From Paraconiothyrium sp. Pb-2020 (Eukaryota > Ascomycota > Dothideomycetes > Pleosporales > Didymosphaeriaceae), in assembly GCA_022419385.1 (NCBI GenBank), contig JAJUBI010000004.1, forward strand, positions 744,001 to 808,000: DNA of 64,000 nt, read 5' to 3'. The notes below the pieces were generated by a model, which worked only from the letters and a program-made list of their open reading frames with translations, made no database searches and was not told the origin of the DNA. Below, one piece after another: positions 23,401-35,124 of the stretch. The translations under genes and the position numbers were made by a program. Every line of letters begins with the position of its first letter. Position 1 is the stretch's first letter.

Positions 23401-24377
23401 GGCAAACACAACTGAGATAGGCGAGGCTGAAGGAATGGGACACTTGCTGTCCGACCGTTTGTCTCGCTTTAGGGAAGCAAGTAACGTGTCGAATACCCCT
23501 TTAGATCAAGCCGATAACTGGACTTGTTGTGGACTTTGCCAGTAGGGCAACGATTATGGCTCGTGTAGAGCAAAGCTGGGGGCAGACAGTCGAACAGCAG
23601 TGGGAAAGGCCAGATGCTGATCTCAATGATGAGATATTTTAAGAAGATGCAGTAAAGTGCATTTTGCATATGTAAAATGCATGAAGTTCCTATTTAGCGG
23701 GAGATAAATCTGATACTCAAATATACTATACCTTGCTAGAGCGCTTGTTCAAAAAGTTGTCCGATGTATACCTTCGTATCCAGACGGCGGTCACGGTAGT
23801 TTCAAGTAAATGACAGCGCGACGATGTTTACGTGTCTTACGTTTTAAGGCTCTGAAACAAGGAGATAAGTGTTGTTCAATCCCTAACATAGATGTGATGT
23901 CAAGTTCAAGTCTTGATACTGGACTCGTAAGGTTATGCTGTACATGCGTGTCGTTATTCACCATCGCTCTATATTAGCAACGCGTTATGATGTACCGTCC
24001 TCACTTGTGCAGTGGTTAAGAGCAGCACGCAAATTGTCTCCTTATACATTTCGTCTTTTCGAGGTTCTGCAACGGACAGGTTGAAATGTTACACCAACCG
24101 AACTCTGTACGCGCCTGGCGAATCATTGGCCAACAGGGGAAAATCCCACTGCATCACCACAATTCCCACTGCATTCACGGTTCATCCCACTGCATCTACA
24201 GCACCCATGATCCCGAAATACCTGCAAAAGACCCCAGTACATCGACCCAAAATGGCCCGCAGTGCAGGCGTACGACCTGACATTGCGTTCATGGAAACGT
24301 TTGCGTGTTATATACCAGTCGCGCGCATCGTTTCATTCATCTTCCTCTGAGCACTCTTTGATCAACATACCCCAAAG
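20438..24377. other. Gene-poor region, no supported gene
   Basis: 3.9 kb. The longest frames (22729-23154 and 22835-23212 minus, 22986-23309 plus) overlap in opposite directions and share no family features. 23.3-24.0 kb is AT-rich. A short 20-21 bp repeat lies at 24144-24195. I see no mobile element core or terminal repeats. Confidence 0.4.
24144..24195 (+). repeat. Three copies of TCCCACTGCAT at 20-21 bp spacing
   Basis: The 11-mer occurs at 24144, 24164 and 24185. The spacers are A/C-rich and related, so this is a decayed tandem repeat about 180 bp upstream of the acidic orphan gene. Confidence 0.5.
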
Positions 24378-25568
24378 ATGACTCTTCGCGAACCAATGCA
24401 CCGATTGATCGACTTCGATGACAAGGTGGTGGTTCCAACTCGCAAGAAACGCTGCGAACAAGCAGTTGCATTCGCCCGGATGAAGGAAGAGGACAAACTC
24501 GAAGAGCTGGATCTATGCCATTTCTTCAAATGTCCGCGCGAGATCCGCGATATGATCTATGACAACCTCTGGAAACAGACACCTTTTATGCGTATCGCCT
24601 GGGAAGCTGAAGACAAGGAGTTTGGACCCATGGGGGTCAAGATCTGCGCTCTCTACGACTCGTGGCCTGATGTTCCAAAAGGTATGTCGAACACAAGTCG
24701 CGAATCCCAGCCTTGGTCGTCTTCTACTTACTGACCGTGTATATCCGTAGGGCCCAAGCAACCCCTTCCCCAATGGCTCCTCGCAAGCAAGCAGATGCTC
24801 GCAGAAGGCATCAAGCAATTCCAAGACCACTCTGTGTGGTCCGTTTTCACGCCCTACTCGCTCTCTGGAGAATACCGCTTGCAGTCCCTCCTACACCCAA
24901 CAACCGCAAAGCACCTCGTCGTCTACCTAGATTCCCTGTGCACCGTGTACCACTTGGAAGCATATCCGGACGATATCAAGCGCAAGTGGATTACGGGAAG
25001 GAAGGTCTCCTTGGAACCCCTCTACGACCTGCTTCTACCGAACGAAGATGGCAAACCGCGGTTGAGGGTGTTGGAGTTCCGCTCTCCGGTAAGGTATCTC
25101 AAGCTGGGATATCATCCACACCTTTACTCATTCTTGAAAGCCATCGAGGAGTCCAGCGGAGACGAGGACGAGGAACATGAATTGGATGATCGAGACCAAC
25201 ACGAGCAGAAGGAGGATGAGGCCGGGGAAAGCAGCGATGCTGGTCACGACGATGACTCTCGCGAGTCCCCAGACGGAGACATCTTCGATCTTTCCTGTCT
25301 TGAGCCACCAGCAAGGATTTCTGACAGTCTCTCAGCGTTCCACATGCGGCTTAGGTTCAAAGACATATACAGCGACAACGCAGCGCTACCATCTGCCGCC
25401 GAGTCGGTGATGTACAATGGGATTTTCAAGCTAGGAAGCGCAGTGGTAGGGCAGGACTACCGTTTTCGGGTGTTTGTGACCTTGGAGAAGAGACATCGCA
25501 CTGACGAGCCTTGTCTCGGCCAGCGACTTCAGTTCAAGCGTGAGTGTGTCCGTACGTCGGCTGAGTAA
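24378..25568 (+). CDS. Fungal orphan with F-box/2EXR-like N-terminus and acidic region
   Basis: Two exons (24378-24681, 24751-25568) join in frame to 373 residues; the 69-bp intron has a GTATGT donor and a CCGTAG acceptor. Residues about 47-65 (CHFFKCPREIRDMIYDNLW) follow the L/F-x-x-P-x-E-I-R-x-x-I-Y pattern that opens many fungal F-box-like and 2EXR proteins. After the splice, LPQWLLASKQMLAEGI is another phrase frequent in this loose family. A long acidic, Glu/Asp-rich linker at roughly 240-300 separates the N-terminal part from a C-terminal segment that may be beta-rich. F-box proteins recruit substrates to SCF ubiquitin ligases, but no substrate-binding repeat is recognisable. The function is unknown. 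Confidence 0.72.
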
Positions 25569-26957
25569 TAGCGAACTGGTGGACGGTTGGTTTCGGCGGA
25601 GGGAAGAAGCGAGGTCATTGGATGTAATCTGTTCAGCTGTGGTATGGGTATCTTTGTTTCGCAGTATACATCGAGTTACGGGCATCATCCTCATTAGGTA
25701 CTACGCTTGCAGCATGTCAGGATATATGTACAACAAAAACAAAAGAACTGAAAAAACCATACTATCATTTTTACGACAGATTCCACCCACCCAGCTCTTC
25801 ACCGAATCAATGAGCCTTGCTGCATGCTGACATTTTGAAGCCAAACATAAAGGCGGAGGGCCCAACTATGGCCTAGATTCTTGGTCTAAGTGATCGCTTC
25901 TTGCTGCCGATAAGCATCGGACTACGCCCAGGATGCATACCTAGCTTTATTCCTACACAATCCGTAGCACCGGGAAAACATATTCACCGACGGACTGTTC
26001 GACCGTCGTCCATTAGCGACTGACTCGTCCCCCACATGTACCACGACGTATCGCGCGGTAGCGATGCAAACTCCCAGTATCTCCGTTGAAGTGAGGCGAC
26101 CGGCCACGCATCTTTCCGTCACAGCGGGACCCACCGGCCCACCTGCGATTGACTCGTAGACCCATCCTTCACCTTCCCACTTGATCAATATCCGCGCCCA
26201 CTGCCGGGCGCAGGAGGAAGAATAAATTGTGATCGCACCGTGTATTACCTCAGCGCCGTTGACGACATGTCGCCTCGTCTCCAGGGGAGCTCGTATATGC
26301 AGCGTGCATCACCCGCTCAGCCTCCCCATCCCCCTCTCAATCAAACGGCAAAATGGCAACATGTCCTACAAGCGAAGCAAACTGCAGTTCGCGAACGAAT
26401 TGTGAATACGAACCCGAGGACCGCGCGTTCTAAACACCCGCACGACTCGGCTCGAAACTCTATGAATCCCTCGATTCCGCGCACGCTGAGCCGTCCAGAT
26501 CTCGCCCCGCAAATCGAAATCTCGCCCATGATTCAAGCTAGTTTCACCCGTCCGTGGACAACGGCACCAGCCGCTCGCCAGTCGCGCGCGGCGCCAAAGC
26601 CGGTCCCTTTCAGCGCAAAGTCCCAGCAGGATAATTCAGGGAACAGGGTCCCGCGCGGTTTTAGAGTTTGAGATGGCAGGCACTGACGCTTCGTTTGCAA
26701 CCCGAATCCGAAGCCGCACCCCTGCTCCCAAAAACCCCGTTCGACGACGAGCGCGGTGGTGAGTTTGGACGGCGCGCTGCCTCGGGGGGAGAGCGTGTCT
26801 TCAATCTCCGCAGCCCGCAAACAATGCCATGCATATGCACTGGCGCCGGACCGTTGCACGTCAGAGGCATTGTCGTGCCGGCTTTCACGCCTCTTGTGCG
26901 CATTTGGTGCGCGCTACTCCGTCATTGTTCACAGCGCAGCGTGGGGCGAGGCGCAGA

Positions 26958-26997
26958 GGCGACGAATGGCGACGAGCGGCGACGAAAGGCGACGTGC
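26958..26997 (+). repeat. 10-bp tandem repeat, four copies (GGCGACGANN)
   Basis: Four contiguous units with an exact 10-bp period: GGCGACGAAT, GGCGACGAGC, GGCGACGAAA and GGCGACGTGC. The period is not a multiple of three, which argues against coding use. Confidence 0.7.
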
Positions 26998-27082
26998 ATC
27001 CGCGAGGACGACACCCTGCTCAGCGCCCCGGCCAGCAGAAGTGATTTTACTCTGCATTGATTGCTGCCCTGCTAGCCGGGTC

Positions 27083-27106
27083 GTGAGTTTGTGAGTTTGT
27101 GGGTTT
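27083..27106 (+). repeat. 8-bp tandem repeat, three copies (GTGAGTTT)
   Basis: Two perfect copies followed by GTGGGTTT. A small slippage-type repeat. Confidence 0.7.
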
Positions 27107-28906
27107 GCTTGCTGCTCGATTGGTGCAGCCGCCGCTACGGGGAGCGCAGGCATGGGCATCTTGCCTGGAACGGGCGGGTGCCCCGGTGCAGCAAGCCGGC
27201 GCGATATTGAAAAGTCGAAGGTTTGGTGTTCCGCAGGCGATCCGCAGCGCTAACTGTTGGCATGGCCGGCGGTCCCTGAGAGGGTCGAAGTGCAGCCGTG
27301 ACGGTGCAACTCGTGAGCACGACGACGACCTCTCTATCGGGATGCATTTGCAGCGGACCGAGGAGAAAGGGCAAGACGTTGCAGGACCCCGCAGAGCGTC
27401 TCCACGAATGATGGCGACATCGCCAAGCTGGGGAAGCGGGATCGAGCAACGCTCCGGCTCCCGAACCATGCACGGTTGAAGACGGCCTTGCTGCCGCTGC
27501 TATGAATACCGCCCTGCGGCACACATATTGGCCTGATTTTCGCAACTGACATGCATGGTCGCCAGCGATCAATGATCAACACACCCTCCCAACGGATGGA
27601 CAGCCGTGCCATTAGATCAGCGTGAAGCTGTCGGGGCAGTGCGACGCGTGATCCTGTGCCGCTGCACTCCAATCCCACGCCATGCAGGGCACATGCCCGT
27701 TGTCCTTGTCTCGGTATCGTGACACACCAACACGATCTGGAGTCTTTGTCGTGCGTAATCGATCATCGTGACCGAGTGAGTCTATTGCGCATAGACGTGC
27801 AGCCCGCTGCTGAACCGCCCACAAACTTTCGACAAGCGAATACGGGCGACGCCGCTGTCATCTAGCCTGTATCCTCTTGTCTCGTCACCGTTGTAACATC
27901 GTACCATGCACACCTCCATTCGGAGACGGGCTGCTTGCATCATCGGCACCGAACTCCGCCAGCTGACTCCAGAAAGTTCCCACGTAATACAGGAAATCTC
28001 ATCATTACGGTTGCTTTTCCTTGGATCCAATCAGCATCTCTTCTGGCTTGATTTCCCGCTCGCACCAAAACCGCAACAGGCATGTTGTCTAGACACAGTA
28101 TTGCACTGAGGCGCACAATGTTTGCTGCTCTTCGCTTTCCCTGCTTCCAGGTCGCATCGTGTCCATGTCCTTGACCCAGCTTCTTGCGACTGATTGAGCG
28201 AGTGACGTTCAGGTGTGTTGTCAGGCAGTCATCTGTTGTGCGCGCTACTCGAAACGCACGCCGTTCAGCAGAGGCAAACATCCGTTCCGTAGCCAGTTTA
28301 GGGGTTCTACTGCTGACATGCAGCCATCCACGCGCTCGTAGCGCAGGCTTGCACATGAAACTGCTCCTTTGAGTTTCCCCTCGCCTCGCGTCAGATACCG
28401 TAGTTGCCGCTTGGCCAGGCGATGGCGTTACCGAGCCTCCATGATAGGTGCACGTGCAAGCTGACAGACGCCAGCACGCGCGGAAGGGCAGTGATTCTCT
28501 AGATAACGCATATAGATGAATCTGTTGATATGCAGCTGACTTCTAGTGTGGTGGCACATATCGGACTAGATGTGGGGCGAAAGAGGTGCAGGATCTGTGT
28601 CAGAACGGTGGGACCCGAGCCTAGTGAATTGGGCACGATGGAAACAGATACGGCGCAGAATGCTTTGTGACAGAGAGTGGATAGAAATTCTTTTTGATGC
28701 GATGCACAAATGCTATAGATGCTGGAAGTAATGAAGGTCGTACGGGGGTATATGTGGAAGTAGAGTACAGGTACGTGCCAACCATGCGTGAGGTGTAAAT
28801 GCGTATACATGAGAAGCGACAATCGGACGTTGATAGGGCTGGTTATGCTACCCAGCTCTGGCGGAAAGCGCACACGGATGCAGCTTCTTTTCCCTGAAAT
28901 ATCCTA

Positions 28907-30285
28907 CTAGTGTGCAGTTTCTTCTGTTTTGACTGTCTTTCTCTCTCCGTGTGCGTCATAAAACATGTTGTTGGAGTCATCCGCAGGTGGTATGTACCTT
29001 CCTATGACCCGAGCGACGTTGGGATCGAGGGGTATCCGCGGGCCTAAACGGGCTTCGAAATATTGAGGCCCGGATGCAGCTTCATCGCTCGCCGGATCCG
29101 GAGGTGGTGTCAAATGTGATGTTCGTGGAGGAGACGCACTTGCGCGCTTTTGATACTTCAAAGGAGGCGACGTGGCTTCGACTGATCCTTCAAGCTTCCT
29201 CTTGCTGCCTGAGTGATGGTCCGTACAGTTACAATGCCCGCCCGAATGAAGTTGCTTCCACCTTTGGTAATCCGCCCTTTCTTTATTCGATAATTACTAG
29301 TAAAGGTACTTAGGGCGTCCATGTTTTGTTGCATGTCCTGTAAAGTGAGTGACGGTCTCCCCTGGACTAGCGTGCTTGTATCTGGTGGTGGATAAGTCCA
29401 TGTTTCGTGGCAAAATGCACACTTGTCCGCAGAACCTTCTTCAGCAGCGTTGGATGCATCCGATGGGTACCTTGAGTTTTGCTGTGAGGAAGCAGTACTA
29501 GACGGAGGTGAAGTGGAATCCGCGGTAGCTGCTTCGCGAGGTAGACTAGGTGCAACAATTGGAACCGGGGGAGGCGGCATGCTACTCCTTCCGTCATAAA
29601 TAAGCGCGGTCTGTGGTAACGGCAGTGCGGTGGATCGTGAAACGTCTGAATGGAAAGGCTCCCGGCGGTGTTCGTTATTCATTTCTGCAGTTTCCTGTCG
29701 GGTTCCTGTAGAAGATTGGTTCCGAGGTCTGTCGTAGATGGCTGGATTTGTTGAGACGCTGCTGGGGTAAGATTGAAGGGAAGAGGGGTCGGACGGTGGC
29801 GTGAGAGGATGAACCGCGGCATCACGAAAAGCAGGGCGATGATGCAATTCCGGACTGGTGCCCGCTCGAGACGACGTATTTCCTGGAGGGACAGTTGTTG
29901 GTATCTGGTGGGTTGCAGATGGAAAAACGGCGGAGTCTTGGCGCGCTGTGATTGGCTTCTCCACAATCTGTTGCTCGCCTGGAGTGAAGCGCCGAGGATG
30001 GCCGCTGCAGGCAATTGCAGCGTAATTGGAATCAGGGGAAGAGGAAGTCGCAGCCGCCGGGGTCTGTTGCAGAATGGGTCTCTCAATTTGGGCCTGGTGA
30101 TGCGAGGGCGGCGAGGGTTGGGCGTCTACCTGTGGGTTTGCGTGATGCGTCGATGGAGACACAGGACCCTCTGCTCGGTGATTGATGGCGGTCCACGAGG
30201 CATTCTGCGAGGGTGGGGTTCCACGGCTTTGGGACATGTCGACCATGTCTCTGAGCGGAGGGAGAGAAGGGAGGCGGCGATTCAT
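28907..30285 (-). CDS. Ser/Pro-rich putative regulatory protein with a single CxxC motif
   Basis: Two exons (30285-29262 and 29208-28907) join in frame to 441 residues after removal of a 53-bp intron, which restores a basic, nuclear-signal-like stretch (KGSKRKLEGS). The first 270 residues are low-complexity Ser/Pro/Gln/Thr. A short conserved-looking block follows (ADKCAFCHETWTYPPPDT), with only one C-x2-C pair, then a helical segment (SLTLQDMQQNMDALSTFTSNY). The tail contains LGPRIPLDPNVARVIGRYIPP. This is the composition of fungal transcription or chromatin cofactors, but I do not recognise a family. The start is the first ATG of the frame (MNRRLPSLPPLRDMVDM); the frame runs further upstream without an ATG. 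Confidence 0.68.
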
Positions 30286-33200
30286 GGCGGAAGCGCCTGC
30301 GGGGGAAAGTGTGGTGAAGGTGCCAACTGGGAGGCGTGGCGGCGACGAGGACAATGAGGGTCAGCGGGAGCGGGCCGCGGCAGAGATATTGAGCGGTTCG
30401 TATGGCCGGGAGGAGCCTGCGGCGGTGCTGAAATGAAGTTGCACAAGGGGGAGAGGGAGAGGTCTCAGGGTCGAGGGTTCATGGCATGGCAGCGCAGAGG
30501 GACTCCGCAGCATTTGCGGCGCGGACGACGAGCGAAGGATGCGTCCAGTCGCACACTGCACAGGCAAGCGGCCGGGGGCTTCGTGTTGTCTCGCTAGGGC
30601 GCAGGAGGCGTTCTTACGGGTTGTTGATTTGTGGGGGCGTGGCCAGGGTGCATGCCGCCTGCGCGCTAACGTGACATGCAAAGCATTCGGGGGACGGCGG
30701 GACTGATCCATCGGGCAGCCTGCGCGGCGCAGGCGACGTCCCCTGCGCGCCGCGGATGCCGGGTGCTGCTTGGGCACTTGGGCTTGGGCGCGACGCTGGC
30801 GTGGGATGGGAGGTGGAGCAGCCAGGCGGCATCGGCCCGGCGGAGATCGGACGAGTCGTGCGGCCTGGTGAACTGCGTCCTGGGCGGCCACCGTCCACGG
30901 TGTCGTCCTGTGTACGACCACCACCGCCCACCACCGCGCGACGCTCCGCACCAGCAGCGCCGGGTGCGACGTGCCCTCGGCGCCGAAGCCCGCCCCGGAA
31001 TGCCCTCTGCGCCCGAGGCCAGGCGGTTGAGGAGACGCCCGCGCGCCGTCCAGACCGGCTGTATGTGGCAGCTGCAACCGCGTCGCGTCCCCCACGACTT
31101 CCATCCATGCTAACCCAACGTCTGCTCCCGCCGCCAGCCGTTCAGCCTGGCCTCTCCATCCTGGCCCGCTGCACAGAATCAATCGTCGGCATGGCCAAGC
31201 CAACGCGGCACCCGTCAGCGCGTCGCTCCCCCATTCGCTGCCGTCAGCACAGGTCCGCACATCCCCATGCATCCACTGCTTCCCGACTGGCGACCATTGC
31301 TGTCCTCCCGCATCCCCGGCCTTGCCCACAGCAGTGGGAGTGAGACTGTCCTTCACAGCACACTCGAGCTGCCCAGCTCATATGCGGCTCACCGATGGCT
31401 AATGTGCGTGACCTGGCTTGCTAAACTCCGGGCCGAATGGGGTCCTCTGCCGCACCCGAGCTGATGCGCTCAGTCTCGTCTCGGTCCACCCTTCGTCTTC
31501 TCTACTGGCCCCGACTACCTTCACCGTTCAAGAAGCCCAGGCGTACGGGCGAGCACAATTCCATGCTCCGCACGACTCATCTCACTGCAGTGAACGGTGT
31601 GCCAGGCGGCGAAGCGAGCACCATGCTTCCAGACTCGACATGCTCGTCCTGTTCATGGCAAAGAGGCGCATCGCATAACGGTTTCTGGCCACTTCCAGCA
31701 TGACGCCACTGCCCGTAGTCCTGCCCATGTTTCATAACTTCCTCCCAGCTGAATGGCATGCTAGCACAACCTCAACAACGGACGCGGTCGATGATGCCGC
31801 AAGTACGTCGGCCAGAGGTAACCACCACCGGCAACAGCATGACACACGGCAGCTTGCCTCGGGCCTCGATTCTGTGGGAACCCGTCGGATTGTTGGTTCA
31901 ACGGCCCAAACGGAAACATCTAGGTCCCGAGAAGATGCCACCGTTTCAAAATGAATATTACTTTTTTTGTGCTACCCAAATGCGTGCTCACCTTGCATAC
32001 GACCGACGTCGAGTCTAGCGAGGCATTCCATGAAATGAGACTTGGAAACGGCGCATTACGAAGGTCTCTGACGATCACATACCACAAGCCACCCCCAGAG
32101 ACCAGTGGCAATAATTTGCCAATACATGTTTATGAATTGACTCGGTTAAGCAATCAACAGCAAGAAGGACCGAAGCGCTCCTCTATTCTCACCACATGTG
32201 ATCAAGGAAGCCACAGCCACATACAAGGTTCCTAGCCCAGGCGCCCTACTTGCATCGAACTGCTTTGCACACTCAGTGGCGATCCTATGGCGGGGTAATG
32301 GCCGAGCCGCGTCTTGTGCGTCACCTGTTTTGAAGTATGATTCGCCAACATCTCAGGTTGTACAACCGTCTTACGTTTGATATCAAGCTCCTGATCTGGT
32401 TCCTGCATTCGAACGCTCCGTCTGTCTTTCACGCCTGCAGGAAATGTGTTTCATCACCTCAGGCCTATGCTTGCTCTTCTGAACCATGTTGTGGTGGTCA
32501 AGCGTTCACACCAGTTCCACTAGCGGCCATTCATTGTCGAGTCCCGCACACGACGTGTTCTCGACAGAGCTCATCTTAGACGCTAAGAGATGTGTATATT
32601 CATGAACCTAGTCTTGCCGTAGCCCATCGGCATCTGCCGCTCCGGCCCACTCTCGCAAATCCCTTATTAAGATATCACTTTGGCGACAAGAACATCTTCC
32701 AGTATCTTGGTAACTATGTTCCCATGCTTTCGCCTACGCTAACACTACGTACCGCCCATTCCTCACCGTCCCGTCCCTCGAATGCTCCTATACCATCGAC
32801 TGTCCATTTCAGGGGTACATTACCCTTATCCCGGTACAACCCAGGTATATTGTACCCCCAGCTAGTAACCCAAACCCAAGAACCCCTCGAACTTGAATCA
32901 CACCGCACCGGGGAGGCCTCGCCGCCGTATAGCCCCCCGGACAGGGTTGTGCTCCCCGGCACGTGTACTGTGCGCCTGCCCAGGTGCGCTTGCCGCAAGG
33001 CACCTGTGCCGCGACACCAATCCACCCACGTTCGTCAGAGTCAGAAACATTAGCGCTCACTGCGTGGTCTCAGACATCCCAACTAATCGGTGAGAGATAT
33101 CGCCTTGCCTCTTCATCAAAACATCAGTGCTTCGCCCTTATCGCATGGTTCTCGGGAAATAAGGTTGGGGTTCGTTTAGGAAGGATTCGCTCCGCGGAGA

Positions 33201-35124
33201 CTAACTGGGGAGCTATTCTGATTGCAGCATAGATGGCGTAGGTGGCGTGACGCGTCGCGAACTATCACGCGGATAATGGGCATAGGGGAGATATGTTGGG
33301 CGAGTATGAGATGGCCCGAATGGAATACTGAATATGGAGTCGCGGTTGCGGAATTGACGCCGGCTCGCGGATATAACGAAATTGGTGCACTGCATTGCAT
33401 TACGCTGAGCTCAGTGGAATTAGTAAGTGGGGGCCAAGTGCATAGCCTTGCACTGATGGAATCGATCCCATTCGTGGGAATGATTGCATTTATTTATTTT
33501 ATTAGGCTGGACATGATCTGAAGGGCAAATATAGAAAGCCAAGGCGAGCACTTCGAGAGCCACTCTGGTCTTGAGTCGGACCAGGAATTCCTGGGGCCGC
33601 GGTTGGCGCGGCTACTCAAAAGAACCATCGTTGGCGACGTACCATAAACTGGGGACGGTCGCCTCTTGCCTTCTCAGCTTTTCTTCCTTGATGCCTCTCA
33701 GACATTAATGGTGCTGATGTCGTCTCGAATGTCGCGCGGTCATTGACCCAACCGACATATGCCTCCAAAGTCCTAGCGCAGCCCCGCGGTACCCTCGCTA
33801 GCAACGTCCCTGACTTGATAGCGACATGTACACATCCGTTGAGGAATAATCAAGGTATAGCGATAATTAACATTGTGCACCCTGAACCAAAGGCACACAT
33901 GGCCAAAACGGCGGATGAGATGGAGCTCGAAAACGATCTTTGTATAATGCTTTGCAACATGGGGCCACATGGCCAGGATGACGCTTTCAAAATCTTCTCG
34001 CAGGTGATAGGTTTTATAAAGCCTACCAATATTAGACTGCCTGTTTCTAAACAGGAGGGGCCAAAACGCGTACGTGTAAAGGTGCGTATGGATTCATAGC
34101 TGTCAATTCTTGTATTCATCCCTCAAAGGGTATTTCAACTGTCCAACTTCTTGGTTCCGGACTCGGCTCAGATTACCCTTAAGATAAGAATGGGTTCGCC
34201 TACCCGCTCTGCGCCTCGAAACGCCAAACCGTTATACGTGTTGATCAATCCTCTGACTGGAGGTCTCAACGCCGAGGAACTCCCAGCTACCAGCTAGTCC
34301 GTGTAGATGCTACAGCTCAAGATTCATTTCCAGGTGACGTCGATCGATACCGTGAGCCACTCGATGTCTTGTGGTCCAAGGTGGCGACTGCAATAGAGAT
34401 CCTGGTATAATCGTCGATATCTTCGTGGGCCTTTGAGCTCTCAGGCACCTACGAATTTTTCACACCGTCCCCAGATCTATCATGTCTAACAGCGAAGCCA
34501 AACAATCTTGCCCTCAATTGAATCATCTGGAAGTTGGGTCACGGATCTGAAGATGATATTACAGCTGACATCAAACAAGAATACCTCAACACAAGCTCCC
34601 ATATCGACACGAGCGAGAGAGCTTTTGAATGAGTTCCAATTGAAGCGGTCAACCCATCGAATGCTAAGGTTCGCAAGTGGTGAAAATCCTTCCCCATGAA
34701 GCTCGGCTTTGAGCTCATATGATGGCATTACCAACGACATCTCCTTGCGAGACACCGTACTACCAAACCGAATTACCCTCGAGGCTTTCATGTGGGAAGT
34801 AGTCACTACAAGCTTTTCTCGCCAGATGATAAGCGCCTGAATTATAGTGGCACAGAGACTATAATACTTAGTACACGTGAGCGGGCTTTGTCCACGGGTT
34901 TATAGGGATCTGGCACTGGCTGAAGACGCGTGCGCGATGCGCGACTTCCGGCATCAAACCATGACATCATGCCGCGCCGCCAAAAAATTGGCATTGCACT
35001 GCCTCCAAATCATACGCTCAACAGCACAACGGTACATCCACGAATCATTCCCAAATGATACCGCACATCTTCTCACATCCGACTCCATTGGCGTCACGAG
35101 CACCCGCGCGTGCTGATAGGCGCC
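30286..35124. other. Long intergenic region; GC-rich ORF-dense part then gene-poor part
   Basis: 30.36-31.7 kb is GC-rich and full of opposing frames; the longest, 331 codons on the minus strand at 30361-31356, translates to Arg/Ala/Pro-rich sequence without a domain and faces a 195-codon frame on the other strand. It is probably the long leader/promoter region of the Ser/Pro-rich gene. 31.7-35.1 kb contains only short frames. A minus-strand frame at 34486-34806 has a protein-like composition (includes LSIRWVDRFNWNSFKSS) but no partner exon. No mobile element is seen. Confidence 0.4.

Larger units (their letters stand above)
25569..28906. other. Intergenic, GC-rich in the middle, no supported gene
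   Basis: 26.3-28.4 kb is visibly GC-rich, with overlapping frames of up to 145 codons on both strands and low-complexity Ala/Arg/Pro/Ser translations. The plus frame 26240-26671 (143 codons) is the most gene-like, but it lacks a domain and a conserved-looking segment. Two short tandem repeats are listed separately. Confidence 0.4.

Noticed and set aside
30361..31356. 331-codon open frame on the minus strand
   Set aside because: Arg/Ala/Pro-rich low-complexity translation, no domain, opposed by a 195-codon frame on the plus strand in GC-rich DNA. Stop-codon scarcity explains it.
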